DNA of 64,000 nucleotides. It comes from Alistipes sp. (lineage in GTDB: Bacteria; Bacteroidota; Bacteroidia; Bacteroidales; Rikenellaceae). Below, one piece after another: positions 42,277 to 52,030 of this stretch. Where the stretch lies: positions 1 to 64,000 of the forward strand of contig JAFTWZ010000029.1 in the NCBI GenBank assembly GCA_017465055.1. Direction: 5' to 3'. How positions within the stretch are numbered: the stretch's first letter is position 1; each line of letters opens with the position of its first letter. Below the pieces are notes generated by a model, which was given only the letters and a program-made list of their open reading frames with translations, had not been told where the DNA came from and ran no database searches. Made by a program: the position numbers and the translations under genes.

Positions 42277-42304
42277 AGGGCTGACCACTCAAGTGGTCAG
42301 CCCT
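42277..42304 (+). terminator. Terminator of serC-serA-DUF1015
   Basis: A perfect 13 bp stem AGGGCTGACCACT/AGTGGTCAGCCCT with a 2-base loop is followed by CTCTTGT. Confidence 0.75.
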
Positions 42305-42392
42305 CTCTTGTATTGCTGCGTGCTATCGATATCTTGTATTGTATGCTATAGAGGAAAACTTGCTCGTAACCGCCGCTGCGCGTAATGCTAAA

Positions 42393-42872
42393 CTATGCAC
42401 CTATGAGCAACACTACGGCAGTGGCAGATACACCCTCCTCACGCCCCTCGAAGCCGAGGCGCTCGGTAGTGGTCGCCTTAACCGATATGCGCTCGATGTC
42501 GATGCCTACGACCTCCGAAAGACGAGCACGCATAGCGTCTATATGTGGGCGTAGCTTAGGCCGTTGCATAGCTATTGTGCAATCTATATTGCTGATATTA
42601 TAACCTTTTGCACTTATTATATCGACGACCTCTTTAAGTAGTATTGTCGAGTCTATCCCCTTATACTTAGCATCTGTATCGGGAAAGAGTTTGCCGATAT
42701 CGCCCAGAGCTAAAGCTCCGAGCAGTGCATCGCATATGGCGTGTATCGCCACATCGCCATCGGAGTGAGCAATGCACCCCTTAGTATGAGGCACCTCGAC
42801 GCCACATAGTACAAGGCGCAGACCATCGCCCAAAGCGTGGACATCGTATCCACAACCAACTCGTATATCCAT
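42393..42872 (-). CDS. ispF: 2-C-methyl-D-erythritol 2,4-cyclodiphosphate synthase
   Basis: The 159-residue enzyme of the non-mevalonate isoprenoid pathway forms a zinc-dependent trimer. Zinc ligands are in GYDVHAL (Asp and His) and in AHSDGDVAIHAICDAL (His), while FPDTDAKYKG and KATTTERLGFEGREEG complete the active site. It is last in a long minus-strand run, 4 bases after the S24/S26 peptidase gene. Confidence 0.96.
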   Translation of the reverse strand: MDIRVGCGYDVHALGDGLRLVLCGVEVPHTKGCIAHSDGDVAIHAICDALLGALALGDIGKLFPDTDAKYKGIDSTILLKEVVDIISAKGYNISNIDCTIAMQRPKLRPHIDAMRARLSEVVGIDIERISVKATTTERLGFEGREEGVSATAVVLLIGA

Positions 42873-42876
42873 ATCT

Positions 42877-43344
42877 CTATCGTTTAAATCGTCGTTTAAA
42901 ATTGCACCAGCGGCGTATCACGGCTAACGCGTATCGGCGAATTATGGTCGGCTGAATTAGCCATATACGTTCGCGTATTAGCCACCAGCGTGTCGTACAA
43001 TCTACTTCGCGGCCACTTTGGCGTATCACACGCTCCACAACACCAATAATTTCGCTGCGTAAGCAGTGTTCATATTGCACTATGTTGCCATCACCTCGCA
43101 GGGTAACACTCTCACCCTCGACCTTCATCACTCGGTGAACGATTATGTGTTCATCCTTTGTACGAAACATTGCTATGCGGCCGATAATATCGTCTTCAGG
43201 CGTTGTGCGCCTAAGCACTATCTTATCGTCGCCATATCCGAGTAGTGGAAGCATACTGTAGCCCGTGACGTGCATAACAAAGAGCGCGCCTGGCTCGATA
43301 AGCTCCTCGATGTGTCCCTTTGCAATATCCTCAATACTACTCAT
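42877..43344 (-). CDS. S24/S26 family signal peptidase-like protein
   Basis: The 155-residue protein has a candidate nucleophile Ser30 in VTGYSMLPLL and a histidine, His70, in IIVHRV. This gives the Ser/His pattern of SipW/ER-type signal peptidases in place of the Ser/Lys dyad. LRGDGN and a Trp/Arg-rich C terminus with no clear transmembrane anchor follow. Homologues in Bacteroidetes cluster with HprK-like kinases and PqqD proteins in peptide-modification loci. It overlaps the kinase gene by 8 bases. Confidence 0.75.
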   Translation of the reverse strand: MSSIEDIAKGHIEELIEPGALFVMHVTGYSMLPLLGYGDDKIVLRRTTPEDDIIGRIAMFRTKDEHIIVHRVMKVEGESVTLRGDGNIVQYEHCLRSEIIGVVERVIRQSGREVDCTTRWWLIRERIWLIQPTIIRRYALAVIRRWCNFKRRFKR

Positions 43345-44218
43345 TTAATATGATGGTTTTATGCGATAGTCGTGCGGCATCACCATTTGGAAGACACTCA
43401 AGACTGTAGGCTGGTGTTGAGCGCAACACCTTGCCTATGGTGTCGCATATCATATCCTGAAGCGTCCCATCGTGGGCAAATAGTGGCGGACACGACGGTA
43501 GGAGCGCTCCAATCGCTAATATAGTGGGTAGTCGCCGAATCTTGTTGTGCGGAGCTTGTGAGAGTCTGCAGATACCAGCAATAGGGTAGTCGAGATTCTT
43601 GTAACAAGGGGTCTTGCCGCTCCAGGGCGAGCCAAAAATACGAGGCGTGCCGTTGATGATGCGCACTATGGGCGAGTCGTCGTTTAGTAGTCGAGCGCCC
43701 TCGATATTTTCGCGCCAAAGGCGTGTGTGAGTGCTCTTACCAGTGCCTGACTCGCCGAGAAACATCGCACACTTATCATCGGAAACAATTGCCGACGAGT
43801 GTATTGCAACACCCTCATTAGCAGCAAGGACTACGCCAAATAGTACCCATATTCCAAAGCGAAGAATCGATACATCTACGCCATCGTTAGTTGCTATGTT
43901 CGTCGTCGCGCGACCAGACGTGCTGTCTATGTAGAAGTGTACGGTTGCAGCACCCTCGATACGACGCTTTATGGCATATAGGTAGCCACTATCGGTGCGA
44001 GCAAAGCTACTATCCGCATCAGCCTCGGCGACATATGACGTAGCAAGCGTCTCGATGGCAGCTGGTGGGGTAATATTGCAGTCGAACGATAAGTGAAAAT
44101 CGGCATCGCCCTCTGTTGCAGTGGCCTGGAATGGCTTGAAGCCTCGTAGTCCGCAACTGACAAGGTCTATGTCGGAGCGTAGGCGTAGCTGAGCGATTAT
44201 ATAGTCGTGCATAGTCAT
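43337..44218 (-). CDS. HprK-related P-loop kinase (PEP carboxykinase-like fold)
   Basis: The 293-residue protein has the P-loop FLGESGTGKSTHTRLW (about residues 154-168), preceded by VAIHSSAIV and followed by LLNDDSPIV and FGSPWSGKT, which fit HPr kinase C-terminal-domain relatives. No HPr-kinase N-terminal domain is present. Homologues in lasso-peptide and related clusters phosphorylate peptides. Here it is coupled to an ABC exporter (1-base gap) and a signal-peptidase-like gene (8-base overlap), supporting a peptide-processing role by context only. Confidence 0.75.
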   Translation of the reverse strand: MTMHDYIIAQLRLRSDIDLVSCGLRGFKPFQATATEGDADFHLSFDCNITPPAAIETLATSYVAEADADSSFARTDSGYLYAIKRRIEGAATVHFYIDSTSGRATTNIATNDGVDVSILRFGIWVLFGVVLAANEGVAIHSSAIVSDDKCAMFLGESGTGKSTHTRLWRENIEGARLLNDDSPIVRIINGTPRIFGSPWSGKTPCYKNLDYPIAGICRLSQAPHNKIRRLPTILAIGALLPSCPPLFAHDGTLQDMICDTIGKVLRSTPAYSLECLPNGDAARLSHKTIILNE

Positions 44219-44219
44219 C

Positions 44220-45932
44220 TTATTGTCGTTGGTTCTCTCCTAAGGTTATCACCCTGTCGCAGTACTCAAGCGAGCTTTCTCGGTGGGCGATAACTATGAT
44301 TGTCAGCGAATTATCTTCGGTCGATAGGCGGCGTATTGCGCTATTTATATTCTCTTCGGTTTTATCATCGAGCGACGATGTGGCCTCGTCGAATACAAGT
44401 ATGTCGGCACGCTTATATAGTGCTCTCGCTATACCCACCCTCTGTCGCTGGCCTCCCGAGAGGCGGCATCCCTGCTCACCTATATGGGTGTTAACACCAT
44501 TGGGTAGCGATTGGACAAACTCCTTAAGATTGGCAAGCTCGATAACGCGATCCAGTAGCTCGTAGTCTATATCCTCGGCTGTATGGCCAAAGGCTATATT
44601 CTCGGCAAGCGTTATGTCGGCAATGAAGACCATCTGAGGAACGTAGCCTATGCTTCGTTGCCAGCTACGTACGTTATCCTTACAGAGCCTTGTGCCGTCT
44701 ATATATATACCGCCCGAGGTGGGGCTGTATAGGCCGAGGATAAGGTTTAGTAAGGTAGTTTTTCCCACGCCCGAACTTCCGCGTATGCCTATGCGTTCGC
44801 CTCGATTAATGCTGAGTGACAGGTTGTTGATGACTGGCTCTGAGGCATCGTCAAAACGGAAACAGAGATCGCGAAGCTCTATACTATTGCGAAGTTCAAG
44901 CGCGGGCACTCTCTCTTGCTCTTCGCTACCAAAATCGTAGTCCATAGCTTCGCTGATGGTATCTATCGAGTGGCGGTTGAATCGTATCGTGCTCCAGCTC
45001 GACATAATGGTCCTGAGCGATGGTATGAGTCGCACGGCAGCAATGGCGAAAAAGCCGAAGAGCAGAGCTATCTCCTCGCCACCCTCTGCGATGCCCATTA
45101 TAACCAGTGCGCATAGACCGACAGCAAGGCCGACCTCGGCAAACATCTGTGGTAGCATCGATAGCGTTGCGTGGCGCTTGCGGAGAGTTACTATATCGTC
45201 GAGGGCATCGTTAAAACGCTTAAGCATAAAGTCAAAAGCACCTCCTACCTCAACGTCTGCATAACCTCGAAATGTGTCCGATACAATGCGACTCTTAAGA
45301 CGTTGCAGCGAGTTCTCTCGCTCGCCAATGCTGTGTAGCTGGCGGCGTGTCGATGCGTAAAAGAGAGCAACTATAGGTAGAAATATGAGAAGTATTAGTA
45401 GCGCAGCAATAGGCTTGTACCATACCAATGCTCCGAGTATCAACAACATAAGTAGTCCTTCGCCAACAATTGCGGCGATGGGCTTTAGTACGCCTGCGAC
45501 AAACATTAGGCTTATGCTATTTACGTTGCGAGTTAGCAGTGCCGAGTTGGAGTGCTTAATAAAGCTAAGTCCACGGCCATAGTAGCTACGGTACAATCGC
45601 TCAGATAGATACTTATATAGCGATTGAATGTAGTCTCTCTCGTAGCGATATAGTCCTACGATGACTATGTTCTTGACCAGTATCACGCCAACGACTATCG
45701 AGCATATCGCCACAACAAACCCTGTATAACTGCTACATCCAAGCCACTCATATAGCTTCATAAGATGCTCCGACGAGGCGAGGCTGTCGCGGTTGAGAAT
45801 GAGCATCAACACTGGGAGCAGCGTAGCAATGCCTGCGAAGTTGAGTAGTGCGCGTAGGAATATGGTCGCAGTGACACCTATGGCACGGCGGCGATAGCTC
45901 TTAGGCAGTATGTTCCATAATCCTCGACTCAC
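44220..45932 (-). CDS. ABC transporter, fused permease-ATPase exporter
   Basis: The 570-residue half-transporter has about six membrane helices in residues 1-320 and a nucleotide-binding domain from about 345. It has Walker A GIRGSSGVGKTTLL, Q-loop YVPQMVFIADI, signature RLSGGQRQRVGIARAL, Walker B DILVFDEATSSLDD and the H-loop IAHRESSL. The type is that of lipid or peptide exporters and would work as a homodimer. No peptidase C39 domain is present. It is followed directly by the HprK-like kinase and signal-peptidase-like genes. Confidence 0.88.
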   Translation of the reverse strand: MSRGLWNILPKSYRRRAIGVTATIFLRALLNFAGIATLLPVLMLILNRDSLASSEHLMKLYEWLGCSSYTGFVVAICSIVVGVILVKNIVIVGLYRYERDYIQSLYKYLSERLYRSYYGRGLSFIKHSNSALLTRNVNSISLMFVAGVLKPIAAIVGEGLLMLLILGALVWYKPIAALLILLIFLPIVALFYASTRRQLHSIGERENSLQRLKSRIVSDTFRGYADVEVGGAFDFMLKRFNDALDDIVTLRKRHATLSMLPQMFAEVGLAVGLCALVIMGIAEGGEEIALLFGFFAIAAVRLIPSLRTIMSSWSTIRFNRHSIDTISEAMDYDFGSEEQERVPALELRNSIELRDLCFRFDDASEPVINNLSLSINRGERIGIRGSSGVGKTTLLNLILGLYSPTSGGIYIDGTRLCKDNVRSWQRSIGYVPQMVFIADITLAENIAFGHTAEDIDYELLDRVIELANLKEFVQSLPNGVNTHIGEQGCRLSGGQRQRVGIARALYKRADILVFDEATSSLDDKTEENINSAIRRLSTEDNSLTIIVIAHRESSLEYCDRVITLGENQRQ

Positions 45933-45989
45933 AATGCAAAGGTAATAATATTATTCGATTCTTTCGGCACGGCGCACACAAAACATAGG

Positions 45990-48900
45990 TTAGTCGAGCG
46001 TTACGGGCACTACATCGCCCAGAGTGACATACCATACATATCCCTCGATAGTGTCGTATTTTCCCATACTTGCCAGTAGCGATATGTACTCGGCCATCTG
46101 TTTGGTGTAGATGTTCCTACGCACTTGGCCAAATTTATAGTCGACAACAACAGCCTTTCGCCCCTTGATCATCACGCGGTCGGGGCGGCGGAGCGAGCCT
46201 TGTGATATTATCTCTGTCTCACACTTTATATCGTCCCACGAGCCATCGAACCACTCGCTCGTGGTTGGATTGGCGAGCATCTCGACAATCTGGGCCTTGA
46301 GCTTTGTGGCCTCATCGCTACTTATAACGCAGTCGACCGCCAGGTGCTCTATGGCACTATGTAGCTGTTCAGCCGTGTGTGCCTTCTCAAGGATGCTGTG
46401 CAGACGTATGCCAGCTGTAATTGATCTATTTGTCGCTGCTCCTTGTTCGTCTATATGTCGCTGAGCTGGGTAGCGCACCTTAATATTAGGACGTGATGTG
46501 TGGTATCCGCGGAGCAGACTCTCCTCGATGCTACTCTGTCGGTCTGTGCTGTGGTAGCGCGTAGGCTCGCCATAGCTGTATTCTACAAGTGCCTTTAGTC
46601 CCTCATATTCGGTAACTACACCATCGGGACAGATACTCTTTGTAGCATCGATGATAAGCGGTGCCGTAGTGGTAATATTGTCGCTGGTACTCTTTGAGTT
46701 TAAGTTGCTTGGAACGTACATATAAAGCTCTTTCGATGCACGGGTAACGGCAACATATAGCAAGTTGACGCCATCGACGTGGTTCATAACCAACTCGCGG
46801 TAGTACTCCTCTGAGAAGGCTGAGTTTTGCATCGTGCTACCGTAGATAACCGGGAACTCGCCTATCTCGGCAGCCTCGCCACTATGACTATCTGCCGCTG
46901 CCCATACTATTGGCTGTAGCGATGCACGTGGTGACATATCCCAGCGTGCGTAGGGTATAATGACTATATCGCGCTCGAGACCCTTAGCCTTGTGTATGGT
47001 TGTTATCTCTATGGTGTCGTCTGTCATCTCTACCGATATCGTCTCGTTTTTACCACGCTCTTCCCACCACACAAGGAAGTGATTTATGTCGGCTAAGCGC
47101 GAGGTAGTGAAGGCTACGACCTGCTCGTACATAGCCTGCAGGTAGGCGATACTCTCTCTGCGCTCCTCAAGGTTGAAGTGCATAACTATCTCCTCGAAGG
47201 CCTCCATAGGCGATAGGTGGCAGATGTGGTGTAACCAGCTTATCTCCTCGTCGGTGAAGTTATGGTCGAGGCTGTTGCCGAGGAAACGGTTGTAGATGCC
47301 TCGCTCAATATCGTTGCGTGTCGATACCGCAAGACGCAGTACGGCAATTATAAAGTCGGTAATGTCGCAACCATCGAGCGTAAGCGAGTCGGAGGTAAGG
47401 ATGTTGAATCCGGCAACTCCCTGCGAGGTGAATTGCTCCTCCTTGTAAGCAAATAGCTGGTCGGCAACCTTGCGTGCGTCGTTACCATTGCGCACCAATA
47501 TCAGTATGTCGCGGTAACGATAACCACGCTCTATGGCGCTCTCTATCGCCTCGATAAATGGCGAGTTGGTAGTCGCAGAATCGAAGGCACAGATGCTCAC
47601 GTAACCCTTGTCGTCGCTCACTATGGCGGCCTCCTGGTGATGGTCGCTGTAGGCGCGCTTCATAATATCGTAGAGCGTCTCGTATGCCTGCCGGCTAATC
47701 TTTCCGCTCTCGACGGCCGAGGCGAGGTGCTGGTTTAGGTAGTCGTTATCGCGTGCGACAACTCTTTCGATAAGGTCGTTATTGAAGGCTACGATGTTCG
47801 GCAGACTACGATAGTTCTTCTGTAGGTGTATGACCTCGGTATTGTCGCGGCCTAAGTCCTCAATGGCATCGTTATTTAGGAGTCGCCAATCGCCTCCACG
47901 CCAGCGATATATCGACTGCTTAATGTCGCCGACGATAAATACCGAAGCCTCCTTATTCGACGATAGCGCTTCGCGAAGTAGAGGAAGCATATTGAGCCAC
48001 TCGCGCACTGAGGTGTCCTGAAACTCGTCAATCATATAGTGGTCGTAGCGGTTGCCTACCTTCTCGTAGATAAACGGGGCGTTGCTGTCGTCGATAAAGC
48101 GCGAGAGTATCTCCTTGGTCTCGCTCAGGACCATAATATTCTCCTCGTCACATATCTCATTTATGCTCTGCTGGAGGTCGGCCAGTAGCGCAAAGCTTCG
48201 GTAGTTGTCGCGCAGAAGCCTTGTGGTGTTGATATGCTCGATGCTATCCTTGTAAAGCTTGCATATCTCTGCAAGTATGGGGCGCAACGTCTCAGCAGTG
48301 GCAATGACATTGCCACTCGCCCCCTTCTTATACCAAGCCTCGATATCCTCCGCGGCCTTGAGCATCGTGGCCGTAGGCTCTTTAAGCTCGCCATTGGCGT
48401 AGGTGTAGAACGCGTATGCAAAACTTCGTGAGCCACCCTTAAACTCACTTGCCTCGACACCATTGCTCCTCATTGTGTCGATGGCGCGCGAGGCTAAATC
48501 CCGAATCTTCTGCTTGCGAACTTCGCATAGCTTAGTCATATTGCTAATTAGTGCGCGTAGTCGCTCTTTAGTTATACCTCCCTTCATTCGCTTAGCACCA
48601 CGCTCCTTAAATAGCTCGCTGCCGAGCGAACATAAGTCTCCGCGCATATCCCAGCGCGAGCCCTCATCGAGACGCTCCGAGGCAAACTCCAAAAGCCACT
48701 CTCGAATCTCGCTATTCTCGGCGATGCTCTCAATAAGCGAGTCGGCGCTGCGCTCCAATAGTAGGTTGGTGTCGAGCTCAATGTTATAGTTTAGGTCGAG
48801 ACTCAGCTCCTTGATGAAGGCACGCAGTATGCGCTGGAAGAAGCGGTCGATGGTCAGCACGCTAAAGCGTGAGTAGTTGTGGAGAATCTTTGTACGGGCT

Positions 48901-49169
48901 GTGAGAGCTCTTTGACGCACCTTCTCCTCACTCAGAGACAATGTCGAACATATACTCTCGACATAGGGGCTCTTGCCGCCCGAAGCGAGCTGGTGTATCT
49001 CGCGAAGGATTCGCGACTTCATCTCCTCGGTAGCCTTGTTGGTAAAGGTTACTGCTAAGATGTTGCGATAGCTGTCGGGATGCTTAATAATGTCGCATAT
49101 ATACTTTAGTGCCAGCTGATATGTCTTGCCCGAGCCGGCACTTGCACTTAATATCTTGGCTCGCTTCAT
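45990..49169 (-). CDS. AddA-like UvrD helicase-nuclease
   Basis: The 1059-residue protein has UvrD-family motifs in order: Walker A SASAGSGKTYQLAL (residues about 8-21), FTNKATEEMK, HYMIDEFQDTSVREW, a motif IV region LQKNYRSLPNI, TIHKAKGLERDIVIIPY and YVAVTRASKELYMY. The C-terminal PD-(D/E)XK nuclease is PDRVMIKGRKAVVVDYKFGQ...QMAEYISLL. With the overlapping partner it should form an AddAB-type enzyme that processes double-strand breaks for RecA. Its start overlaps the partner's stop by 4 bases (ATGA). Confidence 0.92.
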   Translation of the reverse strand: MKRAKILSASAGSGKTYQLALKYICDIIKHPDSYRNILAVTFTNKATEEMKSRILREIHQLASGGKSPYVESICSTLSLSEEKVRQRALTARTKILHNYSRFSVLTIDRFFQRILRAFIKELSLDLNYNIELDTNLLLERSADSLIESIAENSEIREWLLEFASERLDEGSRWDMRGDLCSLGSELFKERGAKRMKGGITKERLRALISNMTKLCEVRKQKIRDLASRAIDTMRSNGVEASEFKGGSRSFAYAFYTYANGELKEPTATMLKAAEDIEAWYKKGASGNVIATAETLRPILAEICKLYKDSIEHINTTRLLRDNYRSFALLADLQQSINEICDEENIMVLSETKEILSRFIDDSNAPFIYEKVGNRYDHYMIDEFQDTSVREWLNMLPLLREALSSNKEASVFIVGDIKQSIYRWRGGDWRLLNNDAIEDLGRDNTEVIHLQKNYRSLPNIVAFNNDLIERVVARDNDYLNQHLASAVESGKISRQAYETLYDIMKRAYSDHHQEAAIVSDDKGYVSICAFDSATTNSPFIEAIESAIERGYRYRDILILVRNGNDARKVADQLFAYKEEQFTSQGVAGFNILTSDSLTLDGCDITDFIIAVLRLAVSTRNDIERGIYNRFLGNSLDHNFTDEEISWLHHICHLSPMEAFEEIVMHFNLEERRESIAYLQAMYEQVVAFTTSRLADINHFLVWWEERGKNETISVEMTDDTIEITTIHKAKGLERDIVIIPYARWDMSPRASLQPIVWAAADSHSGEAAEIGEFPVIYGSTMQNSAFSEEYYRELVMNHVDGVNLLYVAVTRASKELYMYVPSNLNSKSTSDNITTTAPLIIDATKSICPDGVVTEYEGLKALVEYSYGEPTRYHSTDRQSSIEESLLRGYHTSRPNIKVRYPAQRHIDEQGAATNRSITAGIRLHSILEKAHTAEQLHSAIEHLAVDCVISSDEATKLKAQIVEMLANPTTSEWFDGSWDDIKCETEIISQGSLRRPDRVMIKGRKAVVVDYKFGQVRRNIYTKQMAEYISLLASMGKYDTIEGYVWYVTLGDVVPVTLD

Positions 49170-52006
49170 CGTCTACAAATCTTTTTATAGTCACAATATT
49201 TGCACGCGTCGATATCCTCGACTTGTGTGAATGGTTGCGAGGGGTCGAATAGCTCCTCGAGTACTGCCGATAGCTCGCGCTCGAACTCCTCGCTTACGTC
49301 GCTATAGCGCTCAACTTCGGCATCTGTGATGGTATTTACCAGAAGTGGCGAGTAGTCGCTGCCGAGCATCTGCGATGCGTAGTATAGCGATGGCTTAACA
49401 TCGACACCGCGTGTGCGGTGTAGCATCATAGAGTATAGGAGTGTCTGGAAGATATTCGAGATGCGCTCTATAGGGCGGCCACTGAATAGCGACGATATGC
49501 CGTTATACTCTAAGTGAGGCTTGTTGCCACTCTTGTAATCAATAACTTGCAATGTACCATCCGCAAGTCGGTCTATACGATCGGCACGGCCCGAGATATT
49601 GACACTTCTGCCCTCGGAGATGGGGTATTTGCACTCCACGTCGTCCTCGAGGCCTGCTATAGTGTATCCACTCTTGGCAAGGTCGTAGCGCAGGATGCCA
49701 GAGGTAATATATCGCACGATGATATCGCGAACAAGGATTGTATCGCCAGAGAACTCCTTGACCGTAGCCTCGGTATTGCCGTTGAGTATGCGACATAGGG
49801 TCTTGTCTACAGCCTGTTCTACGATGGTTCTATTATTCAGAGCATTAATCCTCTTGCGAGGATCGGTGTCACCAATGATATCGGTGTAGAGCTCCTGCAT
49901 AGTCTCGTGGAGGATATTACCAAAGGTGAGGGCGTCTATCGTATCTTCAACCTCATCGGGGGTCTTTATATGCGCAATAGAGGCCATATAGAACTTCACA
50001 GGGCACTCAACGTACCTAAATAGTGCTGTTGGCGATAGACTATAACCACTCTCTGGCGTGGTGTAACGCTTGAGTTTAGCCGCGATGTCGCCACTCTTCT
50101 CCACAACGATAGGCTTGGCTTCGTTAAGTCCGAGGTCTACGCCTATGGCGCGTCGCGAGATGTCGTAAGGCGACTCATACTCGAGCTGGTATATATATCT
50201 GCTACGCTCGCCCGTGCTCTTCTCATCGGCCTTAGAGCAGTAGAGCATCTCGACACGCTCGGCACGTTGAATAAGGCGATAGAAGTAGTATGCGTACATA
50301 GCCTCGTGCTGCTCAGGCGTAGGCATACCATAAGCAAAACGTAGACCATAGGGTATGAACGAGGGTTGCTCGGTGCGATCACCAGGGAAGTTGGCATCGG
50401 TCATCGATAGGATGATGACATTCTTAAAGTCGATGTTTCGGGTCTCGAGGATTCCCATAATCTGGATACCCTCGATAGGCTCGCCTTCAAATGGTATGGT
50501 GAGGGTCTGTAGGTGGCGGCGCAGAAGCGAGATGAATACCTCTAAAGGGATGTCAATGCCACAGTTCTCGATCGAGAGCCCGGTCTTGCGTAGCTCCTCT
50601 ATGGTGATTCTAAGGTATTCGCGCTGAGCATTGTCTACATTGTCTATCTTGTCGAGGATGTGCGACATTACCTCTATAATATAGGCGTACAACTCGCGCC
50701 AGTTCTGATGCTTTCGGCCAAATAAGACGCCAAACAACTCATCTTCGGCAAAGAGTTCCGAGCCGACCGATGTAATTTTGTTTGTCGTTATGGTCGATAT
50801 TAGTTCTGACGCACGCTCCGCATAGCAATCAACAATATATGGGTGCGATAGTAGCCCCGTGACGTCGGCGTGATAGAAGAGCGTCTTGTCCTCCTTCGTA
50901 CGGCAGTGCGATTGGAGCGAGATGATTCGCTCGAGAAGCGAATAGGCAAGCGTCGTCTTGAGAGGATAACCCATCGTTACGTTCACGCTACTCACAGCCT
51001 CTGGAAGCGAGTGAAGTAGCGGTATCAGCATATTCTCGTCTGTGAGAACTATTGCTGTGCGCTTATCGAGCTCGTCGGCAGGTAGCGAGGTGAGTATTTC
51101 GGCAATGTGTTTTACCTGCACGACATTCGATACGCAAGCTGTAGTGCTTAGCTGTTTCTTGATTGCTGTAAAGTTGTCGTGCGAGATGTGGTCAGTGGCG
51201 GGGTAGCGAGTGATGTTGCTACGTAGGAAGAGTCCTGCCTCGTGGTCATTGTCACCCTTGACATAGTAGTCGTCGTAATCCCAATAGAACTCCGCACCTT
51301 TATCTCTGGAAGATAGATACTTAAACAAAATCTCCTCACTCTTAGATAGAGCATTAAAGCCGGCCAGTACATATCGCTTATCCTCCAGCTCGATATCCTC
51401 GCCGCGCAGCAGACGCTCGGCCGTCGTACGGTATATCAGACCTGGGTATGCAATGCCGAGCGATAGAAGTCTTTGGCGATACTCCTCGTATATCTGAGGC
51501 AGTGAGCGCCATACCTTAAGGAAGTGTTGTTTCTGTTCGCTAAGGCTCTCCTTAGGGCCTATGCTACTCCAGAAACTCAGAATACGCTCTTGCTCGGGTG
51601 TTAGGTATGATACGTCGGCCTCAATCTCCTTGATGTCTTCGATGTTGCGTAGCAATAGACTGGCGTCGACAAGGTATTTATCTATCATATCGAAGTCCGA
51701 GATGAGCATATCGCCCCAGAAGTAGAAACGGTCTAAGGTCTCCGATGGATGATGTCTTTTGTAGATGGTGAAGAGCTCTGTTATAAGGCGTATACGCTCT
51801 CCGCGTCTGAGTTTCGAGCCGCGCTCCATAAGCTCATCTATCGATGACCACGCTGGTTGCCACGTAGGCCTATCTGTTAAGCTCGATACGGCATCGCTAA
51901 AAAACGTGCGCGCACGGAGCGATGGAAACATAAGCACGAGATGCGATAGGTCATTGCTGTAACGATTTAGGAGCGTTTGTGCAAGCTCCTGAAGAAATGA
52001 CTTCAT
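49166..52006 (-). CDS. AddB-like PD-(D/E)XK nuclease subunit
   Basis: The 946-residue protein has a degenerate helicase fold without a normal Walker A and a C-terminal PD-(D/E)XK nuclease (GRADRIDRLADGTLQVIDYKSGNK, then FQTLLYSMML). A cysteine in YVECPVKFYM and the terminal CKYCDYKKIC would coordinate the 4Fe-4S cluster typical of AddB. It is co-transcribed and coupled to the AddA-like gene. The pair is the RecBCD equivalent in this lineage. Confidence 0.9.
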   Translation of the reverse strand: MKSFLQELAQTLLNRYSNDLSHLVLMFPSLRARTFFSDAVSSLTDRPTWQPAWSSIDELMERGSKLRRGERIRLITELFTIYKRHHPSETLDRFYFWGDMLISDFDMIDKYLVDASLLLRNIEDIKEIEADVSYLTPEQERILSFWSSIGPKESLSEQKQHFLKVWRSLPQIYEEYRQRLLSLGIAYPGLIYRTTAERLLRGEDIELEDKRYVLAGFNALSKSEEILFKYLSSRDKGAEFYWDYDDYYVKGDNDHEAGLFLRSNITRYPATDHISHDNFTAIKKQLSTTACVSNVVQVKHIAEILTSLPADELDKRTAIVLTDENMLIPLLHSLPEAVSSVNVTMGYPLKTTLAYSLLERIISLQSHCRTKEDKTLFYHADVTGLLSHPYIVDCYAERASELISTITTNKITSVGSELFAEDELFGVLFGRKHQNWRELYAYIIEVMSHILDKIDNVDNAQREYLRITIEELRKTGLSIENCGIDIPLEVFISLLRRHLQTLTIPFEGEPIEGIQIMGILETRNIDFKNVIILSMTDANFPGDRTEQPSFIPYGLRFAYGMPTPEQHEAMYAYYFYRLIQRAERVEMLYCSKADEKSTGERSRYIYQLEYESPYDISRRAIGVDLGLNEAKPIVVEKSGDIAAKLKRYTTPESGYSLSPTALFRYVECPVKFYMASIAHIKTPDEVEDTIDALTFGNILHETMQELYTDIIGDTDPRKRINALNNRTIVEQAVDKTLCRILNGNTEATVKEFSGDTILVRDIIVRYITSGILRYDLAKSGYTIAGLEDDVECKYPISEGRSVNISGRADRIDRLADGTLQVIDYKSGNKPHLEYNGISSLFSGRPIERISNIFQTLLYSMMLHRTRGVDVKPSLYYASQMLGSDYSPLLVNTITDAEVERYSDVSEEFERELSAVLEELFDPSQPFTQVEDIDACKYCDYKKICRR

Positions 52007-52030
52007 TTATTATCTAATATATAGTGTTGT

